DNA of 64,000 bases from Paramyrothecium sp. XJ0827 (GCA_020881915.1 JAJFPB010000004.1:5084001-5148000), one strand, 5' to 3'; positions 44,001 to 56,563 are shown, counted from the first letter of the stretch. Numbers and translations are program-made. The notes: generated from the sequence alone by a model not told the origin.

Positions 44001-47000
44001 TTTTCTTTAGAAAATCTAGCTATAAGCTTCTTAATATAATTAATTAAATTAGAAAGTAAACTAGAAAATATTAAAATCTTATAAAAAAATCTAGTAATAA
44101 ATTAAGTATTTTATATTAAAATATTAATTATTTTTTTAATAAGAATAAAAGAAAAGATTCTTACTAAAGTAATATACTATAAGTATAGTTATAATAAGTT
44201 AAACTTTAAGTATAAGCCTTAAAATATTTATTTAAGTCTTAATTTTAATAAATATAAATATTATTATAAAAATATATCTTAGGTACCTAAATTATATAGT
44301 AGCTTAATTAAATATAAGTTTAAGGCTAAGTTTAAAAAAGTAGAAAAAGATTATTTAAAAAGTTATAAATAAATAAAGTCTTAGAAATAAATTTTAAGAT
44401 ATAATTTATAGATCTATAACTTATAAATATTAAATTATATATAGATTTATATATATAAGTTTAATAAGTATAGTTACTTTTATAAATATAAGATAAGACT
44501 TATAATATAAGAAGATTAGTAGTAAAAGATCTTAATAAAAAAGACTTATATAGCTATATTAATTAGAAAATCTTTTTAAATATTACTTATAATTATAATA
44601 AGATTTAATTTAGAGTTACTTTAATTTAATATAGTAAATATATTTATAAATATTAAACTACTAAGTAATATTTTTATAAAGCTTTCTCTAAGGTACTAAA
44701 GTAAAGAAGCTAAAGAATAAGTCTTATTACTAAAGAAGGTATTATATAAACTATAAATTATATCTCTTTTATAATAAATAGAGCTTAGAGGAGCTTTATA
44801 TAACTTATAATTTAAGTTTATTTTATAAGAACCCTATTACTATACTTAAGAAGGGATTCTACTATTTTTCTATATTAATAATATTATATTAGTTTTTAAT
44901 AAAGATTAGAAAACTAAATAAAAAGCTAATTAAATAATTAAAGATCTAAAAATAAAATACTACTTAATAAGTAGAAATAATCTTTAATAGTTCTTAGAGA
45001 TAGAGATCTATTATAATTAAGATTAAAAACTATTATAAATAACTTAAATTATATATCTAGAGAAAATATATAAGCTATAAACTAAGAAATAGAAGATTAT
45101 ATCTCTAATAAATAAAATAGAGCTCTTTTTAAATAAATAAGTTATAAGTAATAAAATTACTAATTAATATAAGTAAGTAATTAGCTTAGCTCTATATATA
45201 GCTATAATAAATAAGCTAGATATTACTTTTACTATATTATATCTTATATAGTTTATATATAATCTATTCTAAGAATATATAAAAGCTTTAAATTAAGTTT
45301 TAAATTATATATATAAGATTTATTATTTAATTCTATAATTTAAAGAAGTTAATAGATTTATAGTTTATAGTAATATATCTTTTATTAATAATTTACTAAA
45401 TAAAAAAAGTTCTTAAGTATATATTATAAAGCTCTTTAGAAGCTTAATTAGCTAGTAAGTAAATAAGTAAGATATAGTAATAACCTTAATAATAAAGACT
45501 AAGCTATTTATACTTATATAAGCTTTAAAGGAAAAGTTATTTTAATAAAAGCTACTTAAAAATCTAGAAATTAAGCTTTAAATTCCTACTTTAAGTCTTA
45601 TATATAATAATTAATAAATAATTAATTTATTAAAATATTTAATTAAGAAACTAAAAACTAAACTTAAATATATAAATATTTATAACTATTAGTTATAAAA
45701 GTATATTTAATAAAAAATAATCTTAATAATATATAAATAAAGCTTAAAGTTAATTATAAATAATTTAATAAAGGTAATATAAGGCTAATAGCTTATTAAA
45801 AGTTAATTTTAACTTAGGCTTATTAAAATTAAGAATTAAATATAAGAATAGTAAATTAAAGAGCTATAAAATAAAAGAAGTATTAAAGATATATTCTAAG
45901 ATCTTTAACTTTAAAAAAAAACTTAGTTTATTATAAATAAACTTTATAATTATAATTTAAATTTAAAATAAGTTATAAGTAGTACTAAAAACTAATAAGT
46001 TAATTTATTTACCTAAAGGCCTTATTACTATATATAATAGTATATACTAAACTAAAATAAAAAAAATATATATTATAAATTATTAATCTAAGCTATATTT
46101 ACTAGAAATAAGGATTACTAGAGGAAGGGAAGGTACTAGAGATAATTCTATAATATATAATCTTAATTACTTATATATAGTAGCTATACTCCTACTTAGA
46201 ATTAGTATTTAAGACTTAAATAATAAGAATAAATCTTAAAAAGATATACTTTATAATTAATCTTTATAAAAGATTACTAGATATAGTTTAAGAAGAAAAA
46301 AGTAACTAGAAGAAGATTATAGTAGCTATAAGCCTTAAATTAATTAAATAAGCCTTAAAATATAAAAAGGTACTTATATAAAATAGTAGAAATTACTACT
46401 AGTATAGTACTTATAGTATCTACCCCTACTAAGGTTCTCTTAATACTTCCTATTATTAGTACCTACAAGGGCAGCATTTAGGTAAGCCTTATAAGGTACC
46501 TTATATTTCTACTTCTTCCTATAAATAAATAAGCCTTAGAATATATAAATAAAACTTAAAAACTAAAATCTATATATAAGTAGTTACTTAGAAAGTAAGT
46601 TAATATATATATATATTAATATACTACTAAGTAGTAAAGAAGGAGAAACTATAAATACTAAGTTAGTAACTTATATAATTAATTTAAGAGATAGGATTTT
46701 ATATAAAATCTTATTTAGAGGGGATAAGATATTAGATATAATATTACTACTTAAAATTAATAAATAAGTATTAAAAGTTAATTCTAAATCTTAAGAATTA
46801 CTTATAATATTATAGTAATAAAGAGAGCTTATAATAATAAAGGTATTTAATAAAGAGTTAATAAACTTTTTAAAATACTAAAAGAAAGCTTAAAAAGATT
46901 AAAGAAAAAAAATAAATAATATAAGTATTTATATTACTATAAAATAATATAAAAAAAAAGAAAGGAAGGCTTAAAGAGAGTAAAAGCTATAATATATATA

Positions 47001-47358
47001 TCTAAGGTAGTAGTACTTAATAAGGCTATATAAGGTATTAATTATAGTAGTATATATTATAAATAATAGGTACTTAACTATTATATCTATTAAACTAATA
47101 AATATATAATATAAAAGGCTATTTAATTATAGTATTTAATATAAAAGCTATTTAAATAATATAAATAACCTACTTAATAAATAAATATATATTTAAAGAC
47201 CTATTATATAAATATATATAATATAAAATAATAGTCTCTAAGAAAAATATATAAAATACTAAAATAGTAGCTTAAATATATAAAAAGTAAGGTAAAATAC
47301 TATATTATACTATCTTTTATAGCTTTAAGTCTTAAATCTCTATAAAGCTAGGAGGATA

Positions 47359-47535
47359 TATTAGACTAGAGGCCCTATATATAAGTATAGTATATACTAA
47401 GACTTTATAGCTTAAAAGGTAAATATAAACCTTAAATATATTTAGTATAGCTTTAGTTAAATAAAGGCCCTATAAACTACTAGAAGAAGTAAGGCAGAGA
47501 TAATTAATATATCTTATAATCCCTGCAATCTAATA
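47359..47535 (+). repeat. right LTR of the Copia-type element
   Basis: 177 bp; outer 30 bp keep CpA ('CCCTGCAATC'), inner part RIP-changed. Confidence 0.8.
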
Positions 47536-49387
47536 GGCACTGAATACTTGCTATAATACTATATTATAAAATATATTAAGAAATATATAATATACTAAAA
47601 AGCAAAGGTATTATAGTATAAACTATATAGGTTTCTAAAACCCCTACTAGTACTAATTTAATTATAGGAATTAATTTTATAGGACTTTATTATAAAGTTA
47701 CTATAATCTAAAAAACTAAGATTAAAAGATAGCTTTAATAGTATTTTTACTATTATTAATAGATTTATAAAGTTTATATACTTTATAACCTATAATAAAG
47801 TAACTAGTACTAAAATAATAGTATATTACTTTATTAAATATATTATTTTATAATATAAACTACTAAAGGAAATTATTTCTAATAGAGATACTATATTTAT
47901 ATTAAAATTCTAGTAGGAATTAATAATATAATTTAGGATTAATAATAAGCTAAGTACTACTTACTACCTATAAATAAATAGGTAAATAAAATATTTAAAT
48001 TAAATTATTAAAATATATCTATATTATTATATTAATTATAAGTAAAATAATTAGGCTAGACTACTACTAATTATATAAATTATATATAATAAATAGAAAT
48101 TAGAAACTACTTAATAGTTACTTTACTTTATAAACTATAGATTTAAATCTATATTTAAATAGAAAATCTAAACTAAAATAACTAATAAGAAAGCTATAAT
48201 TAAAGTATAAGATATAAAAATACTATATAATATACTTAGAAAAGAAATTTTATTTATTAAAGATAAAATAACTAAATTCTATAACTAAAAAAGATTAAAT
48301 AGATTAACTTTAAAGGAGGGAGATATAGTTTACTTACTTAGAAAAAATATAAAAATAATATAATTAAATAATAAATTAGACTTTAAAAAATTAGAACTAT
48401 TCCTAATTATTAGGAATATTTCTAATATCTTATATAAACTATATTTACTTAATATAATAAAAATATACCTAGTATTCTATATTATACTTTTAGAACTAAT
48501 TAAAGGTAATAACTTTATAGAAAATAATATTAAAGTCTTACTAGAAGAATTAAAATATAAAGTTAAAAGAATATTAATATAATAAATTAAAGAAAATAAA
48601 AAAATAATATACTTTATAAAATAAAATAACTATAATAATAGTAAAAATATATAAGAATCTCTAGAATACCTAGAAAATACTAAATAAAAAATTACCTAAT
48701 TCTAAATATAGGCTTAAATAGGGAATTAAAATTAAAATTAGCTATATTCTAATTAATAATACTAAAACCCCCTACTAACTAAACTAATTTAATTAATTAC
48801 TAGATATTTATAGAAGAAGCCTTAGTATTAGCTTTAGCTACTTTATAATTAAATAGCTTAGTACCCTTTACTTTAATCTTAATATATATTATATAAATCT
48901 AATTTAACTTTATAATTACCTTAGTAATTAATACTATTATCTTCTCCTCCTAGTAAAATAAGCTCTTATATTAATTAAGAAAATAATTTACTAGAACTAA
49001 GGAAGTTAAAAATTATATAGATATAAGTAAAAGAAATAAAAAATAAATAATAAGAAGTAATAAGAATCTTATTATAAGAATAGCTATAATTAGTATATTT
49101 ACTATAATAAGTTTTTCTATAAGGAAATTTATATTTATACTTATATTTAAAATAATAGAAATATAATATATTAGTAGGCTCTTTAAAAATAGTAATAAAA
49201 TAAAATAATAACTTATACTTAAGAGTTTTTTAAGATTTAGATTTTTTAATATAATCTAATATAGTATTAGTATACTAGTAGAAAAATAAAAGAAAGAAGA
49301 AGAGATCTATATATATAATAGGAATTAATAACCTTAAATATATCTAATACTAGACTATAAGACTTAGCCTTAAAGAGAGAAGTATTA

Positions 49388-49992
49388 TATTATAATCTAA
49401 TCTAAGGCTATAATTAAGCTATAGAAAATTATATAATATAATATATAAATACTATACTAGCCTTAGGCTACTAGCCTTAAGAAAAACTAGTTTCTATACT
49501 ACTAATATAACTTATAGACTAGCCTTAATATACTAGCCTAAGTTAAATACTAATATAAAAGAAGAGCTAGAAGTAAAAAACTAGAAATAAAAAAATAGAA
49601 ATAAAATAATATTTAATAAGAATAAAGACCTATATAGAAGAAGATTCTTATAAATAAGGCTAGAAATATAGAAGTACTACTAAAAAAGATTATTTTCTAT
49701 AATATTTCTAGAAATATTATATATTATAATCTAAGAAGTACTTTCTTATATACTCTAGGAAAAGGAACTATATATATAAATAGGAGGTTCTATATATTAT
49801 ATCTAGATTAGAACCTACTAGCTATTAATAATATATAGTCTCTAAGATATCCTTTAACTAGCTTCTAAAGAAGAAATCTTATAAACTAGTAATAAGTAAT
49901 CTATTACTTTAAAAGGGAATCCTATTCCCTATATTAAATAATAAACTATAAAACCACCTACCCTATACTTAGGTCCAGGCCCGGTCGTCATA
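49388..49992 (+). repeat. right LTR of the Gypsy-type element
   Basis: 605 bp, same length as the left copy. The last about 30 bp keep GC-rich sequence ('CAGGCCCGGTCGTCATA'), less mutated than the left copy. Confidence 0.85.
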
Positions 49993-49994
49993 CT

Positions 49995-50074
49995 ACTATA
50001 TTTATAACCTTATTAGTATATAGACCGTAGATCCTCTACTATAAAGGTTATAGATTTAATTTCTACCTATAGTA
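49995..50074 (+). other. degenerate tRNA-like sequence
   Basis: Folds by eye into a cloverleaf: acceptor ACTATAT with CTATAGT (6 of 7 pairs), a 3-bp D stem, an imperfect anticodon stem, and a T arm at 50050-50066 (5-bp stem, one position explained by G-to-A) with loop TTTAATT, one change from the canonical TTCAATT. The variable region is long and the anticodon loop irregular, so it is not a functional tRNA as it stands. It directly overlaps the right target duplication of the Gypsy-type element. Chance pairing in AT-rich DNA is possible. Confidence 0.3.
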
Positions 50075-50495
50075 CCTATTTTTCCTATAAAAAAAAAGCC
50101 CTTTTCTTAGGAAATAATAGAGCTACTATTACTAGAGCTTATTTTATAAATTATATCTTATTTATTATTATTGTATTACCTAAATTTATAGGTATTTTTC
50201 TTCTTATATAAATTAATTAAGGCCTTTTTCTAATAGAGGGCTTTATAGAGGGCTCTATAGGCCTTAGAATTACTAAATTACTAAGTAAGTTATTAAGAAT
50301 ATTTACTTATAGCTTCTAGTTATAGTAAGTATCTTATAAATCCTATAACTTTATAGAAGTATAGAACTTAACTCTAAGTAGGTAGAAGAATAGTACCTAC
50401 ATGGACATGAGAATCTAGCGTTCCTCATGTAAGCACCCAACGGACCATGGCATGCATATGTACATTGTAAGTGTAGAAACATAAACTTATTGAGA
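49998..50495. other. RIP-type AT-rich flank with an abrupt right edge
   Basis: From the end of the Gypsy-type element to about 50395 the DNA keeps the RIP composition although no further LTR is visible. Within about 10 bp at 50395-50405 composition returns to normal and the 3' flank of the HET gene begins. It may be the lost right part of the zinc-cluster gene or another relic. Confidence 0.6.
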
Positions 50496-52638
50496 TTATA
50501 CTATCTGTACAGTCACTTCTCTTGCTTCTTTCAGCCAGATTGGCTTGGAATCCATGTCTGCCAACTCATCAATCGACTCGCCATCCTCGTCGACGTAAAT
50601 TATGTATGGGGTGCTGCCCGCGCTGTCCTGGGTTCCACTCGCCTTCCTGTAGCGTAGAATGCCAATTCTCTTATAGCAGTCACCTACTTTATCTAGCAGC
50701 ATGATACACACGACTGATTTTCTTGCTTCTTCCCCCAAAATCAGTCCAAGAAGGTCCGTAACTTCAGTATCTGGCTCCATAGCATTATCCAAATAGGCAT
50801 AGACCCAGGCAGTTGTGTTGGGAGATACAGGTAGCATTGCATGAAATCCGGTTAGAAAGCCCGTCTCGGCCTTTTGCGATCGTTGACTAAAAGACTCGGT
50901 GAGCGAGTGGTTTTGGTCGGCCCAATCCTTCCACTGGAGTGATACGGTAACCGCCTGCGCTGTGATCATTAGTGATTGTGGTGAACTGGAGGCCTGTGTT
51001 GACTTTGAGCGGATGCCCAGCAGGTATTGATCTAGCGACTGGTTCTCGATCGCGATTGTGCAGCCTGTGGAGTCTCGTACATCTGGATCAGTCATTTTTA
51101 CAGCACCCTTCCAGCCTGTCCACGACCAGCTTGGGAGAGTGTCTCGCCTTGTGCACGGTTGCCCGTGATACCAGCCCAATGAGATGCACGTTTCAGGGGC
51201 CAGCGTTACTGGAACCCCGCACAAATGATTGAGTGTTTTTTTTCTAAAGCTTTGAAGCGAGTCAAAGATGCCGAGGATGGCATTCAGAGCATCCGCGTCA
51301 TTGGAGAGGTGCCTTTTTGAGTACTCCGTGATGTAGGTCTTGATGGCTTCAAGATCGTTCCTCGGCTTCAGAGGAGACATGATGGCCTCGAAAGGGTGCC
51401 CTGGCTGTAGATTTAACTTCTCAGCTGGCATATTGGCTGTCTCGGCGCAGTACATGGTGTTGCAAAGGTAGGAGACTTGATTGTCCGTGAAAACAAGTCG
51501 TCGTTTTGAGAAAATGCCTTCCTGGTAAGTCCAACCTCGCGTGGCCCAGGTCGTGGAGCTTAGTATGGTCGAGGTATGCGGGAAGATTTGAACCAGTTGT
51601 GTCTCACCAATCTCAACCACTTCCTGTCGTCTTCTTGCTCTTTGACTGACGCCCGGCAGTCCATATCTGTCGTTGCTGCCTGCAGCAGCAATAATGGTTA
51701 GGTTTGCTCCAGCATAAACCCGGTCCATGTGAGCAACTTGCTCGACTAATTTTGCGCAGTCCTCTTGGTCTATACACTTGGACATACCGTGAGCACTAGC
51801 CCCTCAACGTGAGCCACAGGGCACTTACATGCTTGTCGACCCAAAGATACCTCAAACCCAACTGTAGAACAACCGTTATGCTATCCTCAACCACTGGTGC
51901 GAACCTGGTGCCTTGGCATGGGTCTTGACTGCCCCATACGTAGGACAAAGCTACATAGCGACAGTCCCTAGGAGCGTCGATCACAGATCTTGCCTTGCAA
52001 TCGATGACCTTGAAGTGTTGCATGGTGTTTACCGATATGGGCGAACATCTTTCTTTGTGAGTTCTTTTACACTCTGCAATCCAGTGTCTGATTAGGCCAT
52101 AGTCGATACTCTGCTGGGTGACCAGGCGAGGACCACAATTGGAATTGTCCTGGTTCACGGGCCTGAAACCTAAGCACCCTCCCTGGTGCCACTTCCGTGG
52201 CGCACGATCTTTCGTTCCCTCAGATTGAGCCACTGTAAGGAGAATTGTGCATTGTGGAACAGATCTGTCCACTACCAACTGACCGTTTCGGCGCGAACGA
52301 GAGGTGTAATCGAATGACAAGGAAGAAGAAAAGGCCTTCAATTGCCATGACTTGGGCTCAAAAGGCTCAGGTGTAATCAAGAAAATTAGTCGGCAGATTG
52401 GACATGATGATCCCTCAAGCTCTGCGCGAGACGTCGGCATAGTCATGACAACCCTCCCATACCGCGATGTTGGTATGTCCTCTGCCAGCTGCGACCACGA
52501 GACACTCTGGCAAGCGACGCAAAGTCGCGTCTTCGGCGGTAGGGTAATTCTTTTGGCGGACTTATTGGTATCAGAGTCTTCCGCAGGTCTTTTGTTTGGG
52601 ATACGCGCCAAATCATCGCTGATGGGTGGAGGCATCAT
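50496..52638 (-). CDS. HET-domain (heterokaryon incompatibility) protein, 696 aa
   Basis: Two exons, 52638-51829 and 51776-50496, with a 52-nt intron (GTAAGT…CCAAG). The splice rebuilds the core HET motif 'LRYLWVDKHCIDQED'. Other HET blocks are 'RYVALSYVWG' before it and 'TRGWTYQEGIFSKRRLVFT' after it. Upstream lies a Cys-rich N-terminal segment ('RLCVACQSVSW', 'SCPICRLIF') seen in many HET proteins. HET domains trigger cell death or growth arrest on contact of unlike strains; most copies in fungal genomes have no proven role. The gene is intact despite ending only about 100 bp from the RIP block, and it has normal codon use. Confidence 0.9.
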
Positions 52639-55029
52639 TAAATTGAGCTTAACTGGAATAGCGAACCACCCTTACAAAAAGCCAGCTCGACCATTTTTGC
52701 TCTGGGGTTGTCGGTGGTCGATGGAAAAAGCGAGGAAGAAAGGACACTGGGGTTTTCAGCTGCTCAGTCAATCGCATAACGAAAGTACACACCGGCTGGC
52801 CCTAGCCTCGTAGGCAGGCATGCTGTCTAGCCTGTCTCAAATCATAGTACCTTAACCTCAGCTGAAGAGCACCCCTAAGGTACTCAGCCTCTACACAGCC
52901 TCCACAGCACTGACCAAAGTATAGAAGTATTCACCTCTCTTCCATTTTGTGGACTTTTCAGCTCGCGCCCGAACTAAAAAAAGCCATGCAGTGGTGTATG
53001 ACATGTACGAAATTGAAGCTACCCTGATGTGTGTGCTATACTAGGCTGCACCCATCTATCGGGAGATGACCCATTCTATTCAGGTGTCAAAGACCATCCT
53101 CAAGAGAGCAATGCTTGATATTGGGTTCAAAAGCCTGCAACTTCGGGCCCAAAACCATGTCTTCGCCGAGTTCCGGACCACTGAAAGACAGCCCCAACAC
53201 ATGCTGTGCATACAATCCCGATCTTGGCCCCAGGACCCGATACGGTCATAATAGAGAAGAACCAGAGTGTTTGGCCCCACTTTCCTATGACGCCTCACTT
53301 TTTGGTATTTTTGAGACGTCAATTTGGAGTATCAAAGAGGTGGCTTGGTGACTTGCATCCTCTGCTCTCTGAGCAAATATATTCCGGATGCTTTCCCCCC
53401 CCCCCTTAGAATAACTTGGAGCCCTTACTTTATCGTCTCTGAAATGGCTGGAAGTGCGGAAGGGCTCGTTTGGAGATTGAGCTTTGTTGGCGAGCGAGGC
53501 AGAATAATGCCGTGGAATGCTCGCATAGCGAATGCTTTCAACGATGCGGCATAGTTTCTTCATGGTATGTCTTACACCTGCTTAACGGGCTACCCTTGAT
53601 GTTTATAGCCAAGCCTGAAGCAACACTCTCTCCCCGTGATAGAAGTAGTACAAAAAGATGGAAAGATGTGACTGCTGTTGCATGACTTTGGTCGTGCCAT
53701 CGTGTAAAGTGTGCTACAATCACGATGATGAGCCTGTGTCGTAGCTAGCATACTTTGACAGTTATGCTTAGTTCTGGTCGCTTATTCGAGTCGTGTATTT
53801 CCTGCAGATACACACGAGGATAAGGGTATGGGCGGGTGCAAGTGTCAGTGCTATATGAGTTGGTTGCAATCACCTTGACGGCTTTGCGTTAGGTGCATCT
53901 GCTTTGGTGGTACTGGTCACGTACGCACCGGCTTACAGTGTCCATGCGCTAAAACGCCACGCTGGTTTCGGAAGTAGGCCTTGGGGGATCGTTTGACAGG
54001 GAAGCGAGGCAATACTGGCCAATGGCTGACAGCTCAAGACTGCTTGGCTTGCTTAGCTAGCCACAAGGATCCTGACCAGTGTTGCCCACTTCATTCGGTG
54101 GACTCCAGGTGAGTGGCTCGGAGATGCTCCGGAATGCCCGCGGGGGCCTTTTCATCCTAGATGCTGGGCTCGGGAAGTGTAGAAGCCACCAGACCCAGGG
54201 TCCCGTCAGTGTCCTAAAAATATCGGTGGCCAGGTGGCATTACGGCCACCATGAGAACGGCTCAGATGGAGCCCACTCATATGGCGATAGCGGAATGGGA
54301 GAACAGTGTTCCGGCTCTATGACAGAGCGTAGCGAGTCGTTGTTATCAGCCAAGTCACCGATGTACTGTGAGAGGTGTGGCCTTTTCTTAGGCAAATTGA
54401 GTTTGGGTTGATGACAGCGGAGAGTTCGAACAGAAATGATGACAGATTCACAAGTTGAGAAGGACGGTGTCACAGTAATGTGTAGCTTCATGGGGTTTTG
54501 CAAAACGATATGCAGTGAAGCTGTTGCTAGGAACAAAGCTTCCATTTCGTTCTCAATCTCTGGTACAAGTCGAAGTGATAGCCAGCTCTAGAGTTGGCCT
54601 GTACAAAGAATTTGAGTGGTAAAATGAAGCTATAGTTAATACTTGGACCTCAAAATGGCACGCGCTGAGCATAGAGGATTCGACTTTTGGTAGCGCTACC
54701 ATTCAGACTCTACACTTGTTCTTCGTGACAAAACACCATGACCAGATTCACGCCCGTCCTTTCAGGTTTAGCTTGAGCTTTTCTTGCAGGCCTCGCAGCA
54801 ACTATACCTGAAACGGAAGGTGTGAGCACAAGGCCCCTGTGTGATTCCTTGGCGCCAAGCTGGGAATTGTGAACAGGAGTCTCCCGGTTCAATAACATGC
54901 ATCTGAACTTCAACCATCAACAGAAACCCTCACAACCTTTCCGGTCTCCTCGTAAACCGACCTCAACACCCGCAGAGGGCAAATCTCGTGAAGTAAAATC
55001 ACTTTCAAGGCGATAGATAGGCTATCGCC
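52639..55029. other. gene-poor stretch, nothing recognised
   Basis: 2.4 kb of normal composition. An inverted repeat AGTACCTTA (52846-52854) / TAAGGTACT (52876-52884) could form a small hairpin, and a poly-C run of about 11 lies at 53395-53405. No coding signal that I trust. Confidence 0.5.
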
Positions 55030-56563
55030 ATGCCCTGCGGTGCATTCGACAAGCGTCGCGGCGGGCATCGCTGCATTCCCTGTCGGAAAGCCCACGCTCG
55101 AGTGAGTCCCTGACCGTATTGCCTATCTGACCGCGTCATTATTTCCTAATCAGGTTCGATCAGTGCGACGGGACTCCTGGCGGAGACAAGTGCTCTTACT
55201 GTCAGAACCGGTTCCTCAAATGCCTCTACCTGCCCCTTGGTGCTTCAGCCTATCATGTGGTTCAGGTTGGCGCATCCAGGCCTGCACACGCCCTCGTTCT
55301 GGACGGCTGGAGATACATCACGGCGTTTTTCAAGGAGGCGTCTGGGAACCTTCCCCAGTTTTCCGCGCTGCGATGCCAGGACATGCTTGCCCTGTGCCAC
55401 TCCGACCCCGATTTGGGCAGAGTGGTGCAGGTGATTGGTGAAGTGTACGTGTTCCACAACAAGGACGAGGGCGCTTTCGGCAGACAGAAAGGGCGGTTCA
55501 AAAGGCAGGTGTTTCAGCAGAGGAATCTGTGCGACCAGCGAATCAAAACTTGCACGGCTACCAAAACGTGGTCGACCCCTGCTCTAGCGAATTCACTGTT
55601 GCTCACCATAACCAGCGTAGGTTTATCCCTGACATTAAAGCACAATGCATCTCATTAATGAACTAAGTGCCTCTTGTATGAGAACGATGATCTTGCCTCT
55701 TCTTGGGATGCAGATTTGACGGAGTTTCTGGTCCAGGCTGGTCGGCAGAAGCCTAAGCTGTCCCCTTTTGAAGCTGATCTGATTCGACTCTTTCAGTTCA
55801 TTGATGTAAACACATCCATTGGCTGCAGAAAGCCGCCCACAGCCCCGGAACTCTTGTCGGCGCTTCTAGCTGGGGACGGTCAAGACGATGCCAGCCAGAA
55901 TTTACACGCAGCGAACATGATAGAGCAGATGGGGGACAAGTTCTTGACCGCTCTGTGGCACTGGGCCACGTTACAAAGGAGGTACGTTGCCAAGCTCTCG
56001 CAGCTGGTGCTTCTGCTCCACCGCCCGTGCCTTTGCTTACTCAAATCTTGTACAGAATGCTTGATTGGTTAGATTGCACGACAGGTGTAGCTGTGGGGCA
56101 TCTCACTACCAACCAGCAGATCGAAGGCATAGAAATCATATGCGCAGTATCTTCCTTGCAATTGGAAGTGCTTCGTTCTTACCTTGAACTGGAGGAAGAA
56201 TCAACACCACACTACCTCTCCTTCTCTTCGTACAGCAACTGGATCCTCTTCGGTATTCACCAACTGCTTCGCGACGAGAAGTGGAAGCTTCTTGATTGCG
56301 ATCTTCCCACCATGGCAGACGATTGTCTGCAAGAGTATGCAGTCAAGACCTTGGGCTGTCTCAGGTCATTGACCGGCCAAGCAGGTCTACCTGGGGTAGC
56401 ACTTCTGCCAGTCGTTATGTCCACGGGGTTTGAGATTACATCACAGCAGGAGCGGGAACGCACTCTAAGCTTACTGGACCTGTACGGAAATCATTCTTAT
56501 GAGATGTCCAAGTTCTTCCGAGACATTCTCCTGTGTGCGTGGGCGCAAGGTCAGAGCGCTTAG
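55030..56563 (+). CDS. Zn(II)2Cys6 transcription factor, 448 aa, 4 exons
   Basis: Exons 55030-55101, 55164-55616, 55668-55981 and 56056-56563. The first intron (62 nt) interrupts the zinc cluster. Using the acceptor GATCAG at 55163, not the earlier AATCAG, gives a perfect C-x2-C-x6-C-x8-C-x2-C-x6-C cluster spanning 'CIPCRKAHAR' and 'CDGTPGGDKCSYCQNRFLKC'. The remaining introns (51 and 74 nt) keep frame. The C-terminal 250 residues are helical, without a full fungal-TF middle homology region I can mark. It is a nuclear DNA-binding regulator by family. Convergently placed about 600 bp from an old-yellow-enzyme gene and near an ABC exporter, it may control them, but no binding sites were identified. 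Confidence 0.85.

Larger units (their letters stand above)
40837..47535 (+). mobile_element. Copia-type LTR retrotransposon, RIP-dead, 6.7 kb
   Basis: Two 177-bp LTRs (40837-41013, 47359-47535) with ancestral ends TGTTAG…CTAACA are flanked by GGCAC (40832-40836, 47536-47540). A purine-rich GGAGGA lies just before the right LTR. Inside, the reverse transcriptase box at 44871-44882 reads Y-I-N-N followed by 'IILVFNKD', a RIP-shifted YVDD as in Ty1/Copia. Short LTRs and this motif fit Copia rather than Gypsy. All frames are full of TAA/TAG, so no product is possible. The left LTR is less mutated at its outer end than the right one. Confidence 0.85.
40410..47558 (+). mobile_element. TRIM-like miniature LTR element (445 bp), split by the Copia-type element
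   Basis: Left LTR 40410-40511 (102 bp); right LTR 40753-40836 plus 47541-47558 (84+18 = 102 bp). The halves are separated by the Copia-type element and its duplicated GGCAC. Outer flanks carry CTATA on both sides (40405-40409, 47559-47563). The internal part (40512-40752, 241 bp) has no coding capacity and ends in a polypurine run 'ATAAGGGGGGGCACT' just before the right LTR, as expected of a reverse-transcribed LTR element. Ancestral termini would be TGTTACGCTGAATA … CTATAACA. The LTR contains a tRNA-like A box (TTGGCTTAGTGGTATAGGC in the better copy) and the internal part a B-box-like TAGATTTAATTCCTGC, so it may derive from or mimic a tRNA. The internal part is almost free of RIP. Confidence 0.75.
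34745..49992 (+). mobile_element. Gypsy-type LTR retrotransposon, RIP-dead, with nested insertions
   Basis: Two 605-bp LTRs (34745-35349, 49388-49992) are flanked by the 5-bp duplication CTACT (34740-34744, 49993-49997). Without the nested insert (40410-47558 plus one duplication copy) the element is 8.1 kb. The plus-strand frame is littered with TAA/TAG, but landmarks survive in RIP-shifted form: a gag CCHC knuckle at 36484-36525, the reverse transcriptase 'VDYxxLNK' region near 38940 and the Y-L-D-D box, now Y-L-N-N, at 39227-39238, then RNase H, and integrase sequence after the insertion (about 47600-47720). The order gag-RT-RNase H-integrase is that of Gypsy/Ty3. A polypurine tract (49372-49382) precedes the right LTR. 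It cannot encode active proteins. Confidence 0.85.

Noticed and set aside
34378..50395. AT-rich block as mitochondrial insertion or centromere
   Set aside because: LTR pairs with target duplications, GAG/RT landmarks and CpA-to-TpA skew explain it as RIP-mutated retrotransposons.
51777..51828. Two separate HET genes instead of one
   Set aside because: A 52-nt GTAAGT…AAG intron joins the frames and rebuilds the continuous HET core motif.
52846..52884. Inverted repeat as a MITE
   Set aside because: Arms of only 9 bp, no target duplication and no second copy seen; a chance hairpin is as likely.
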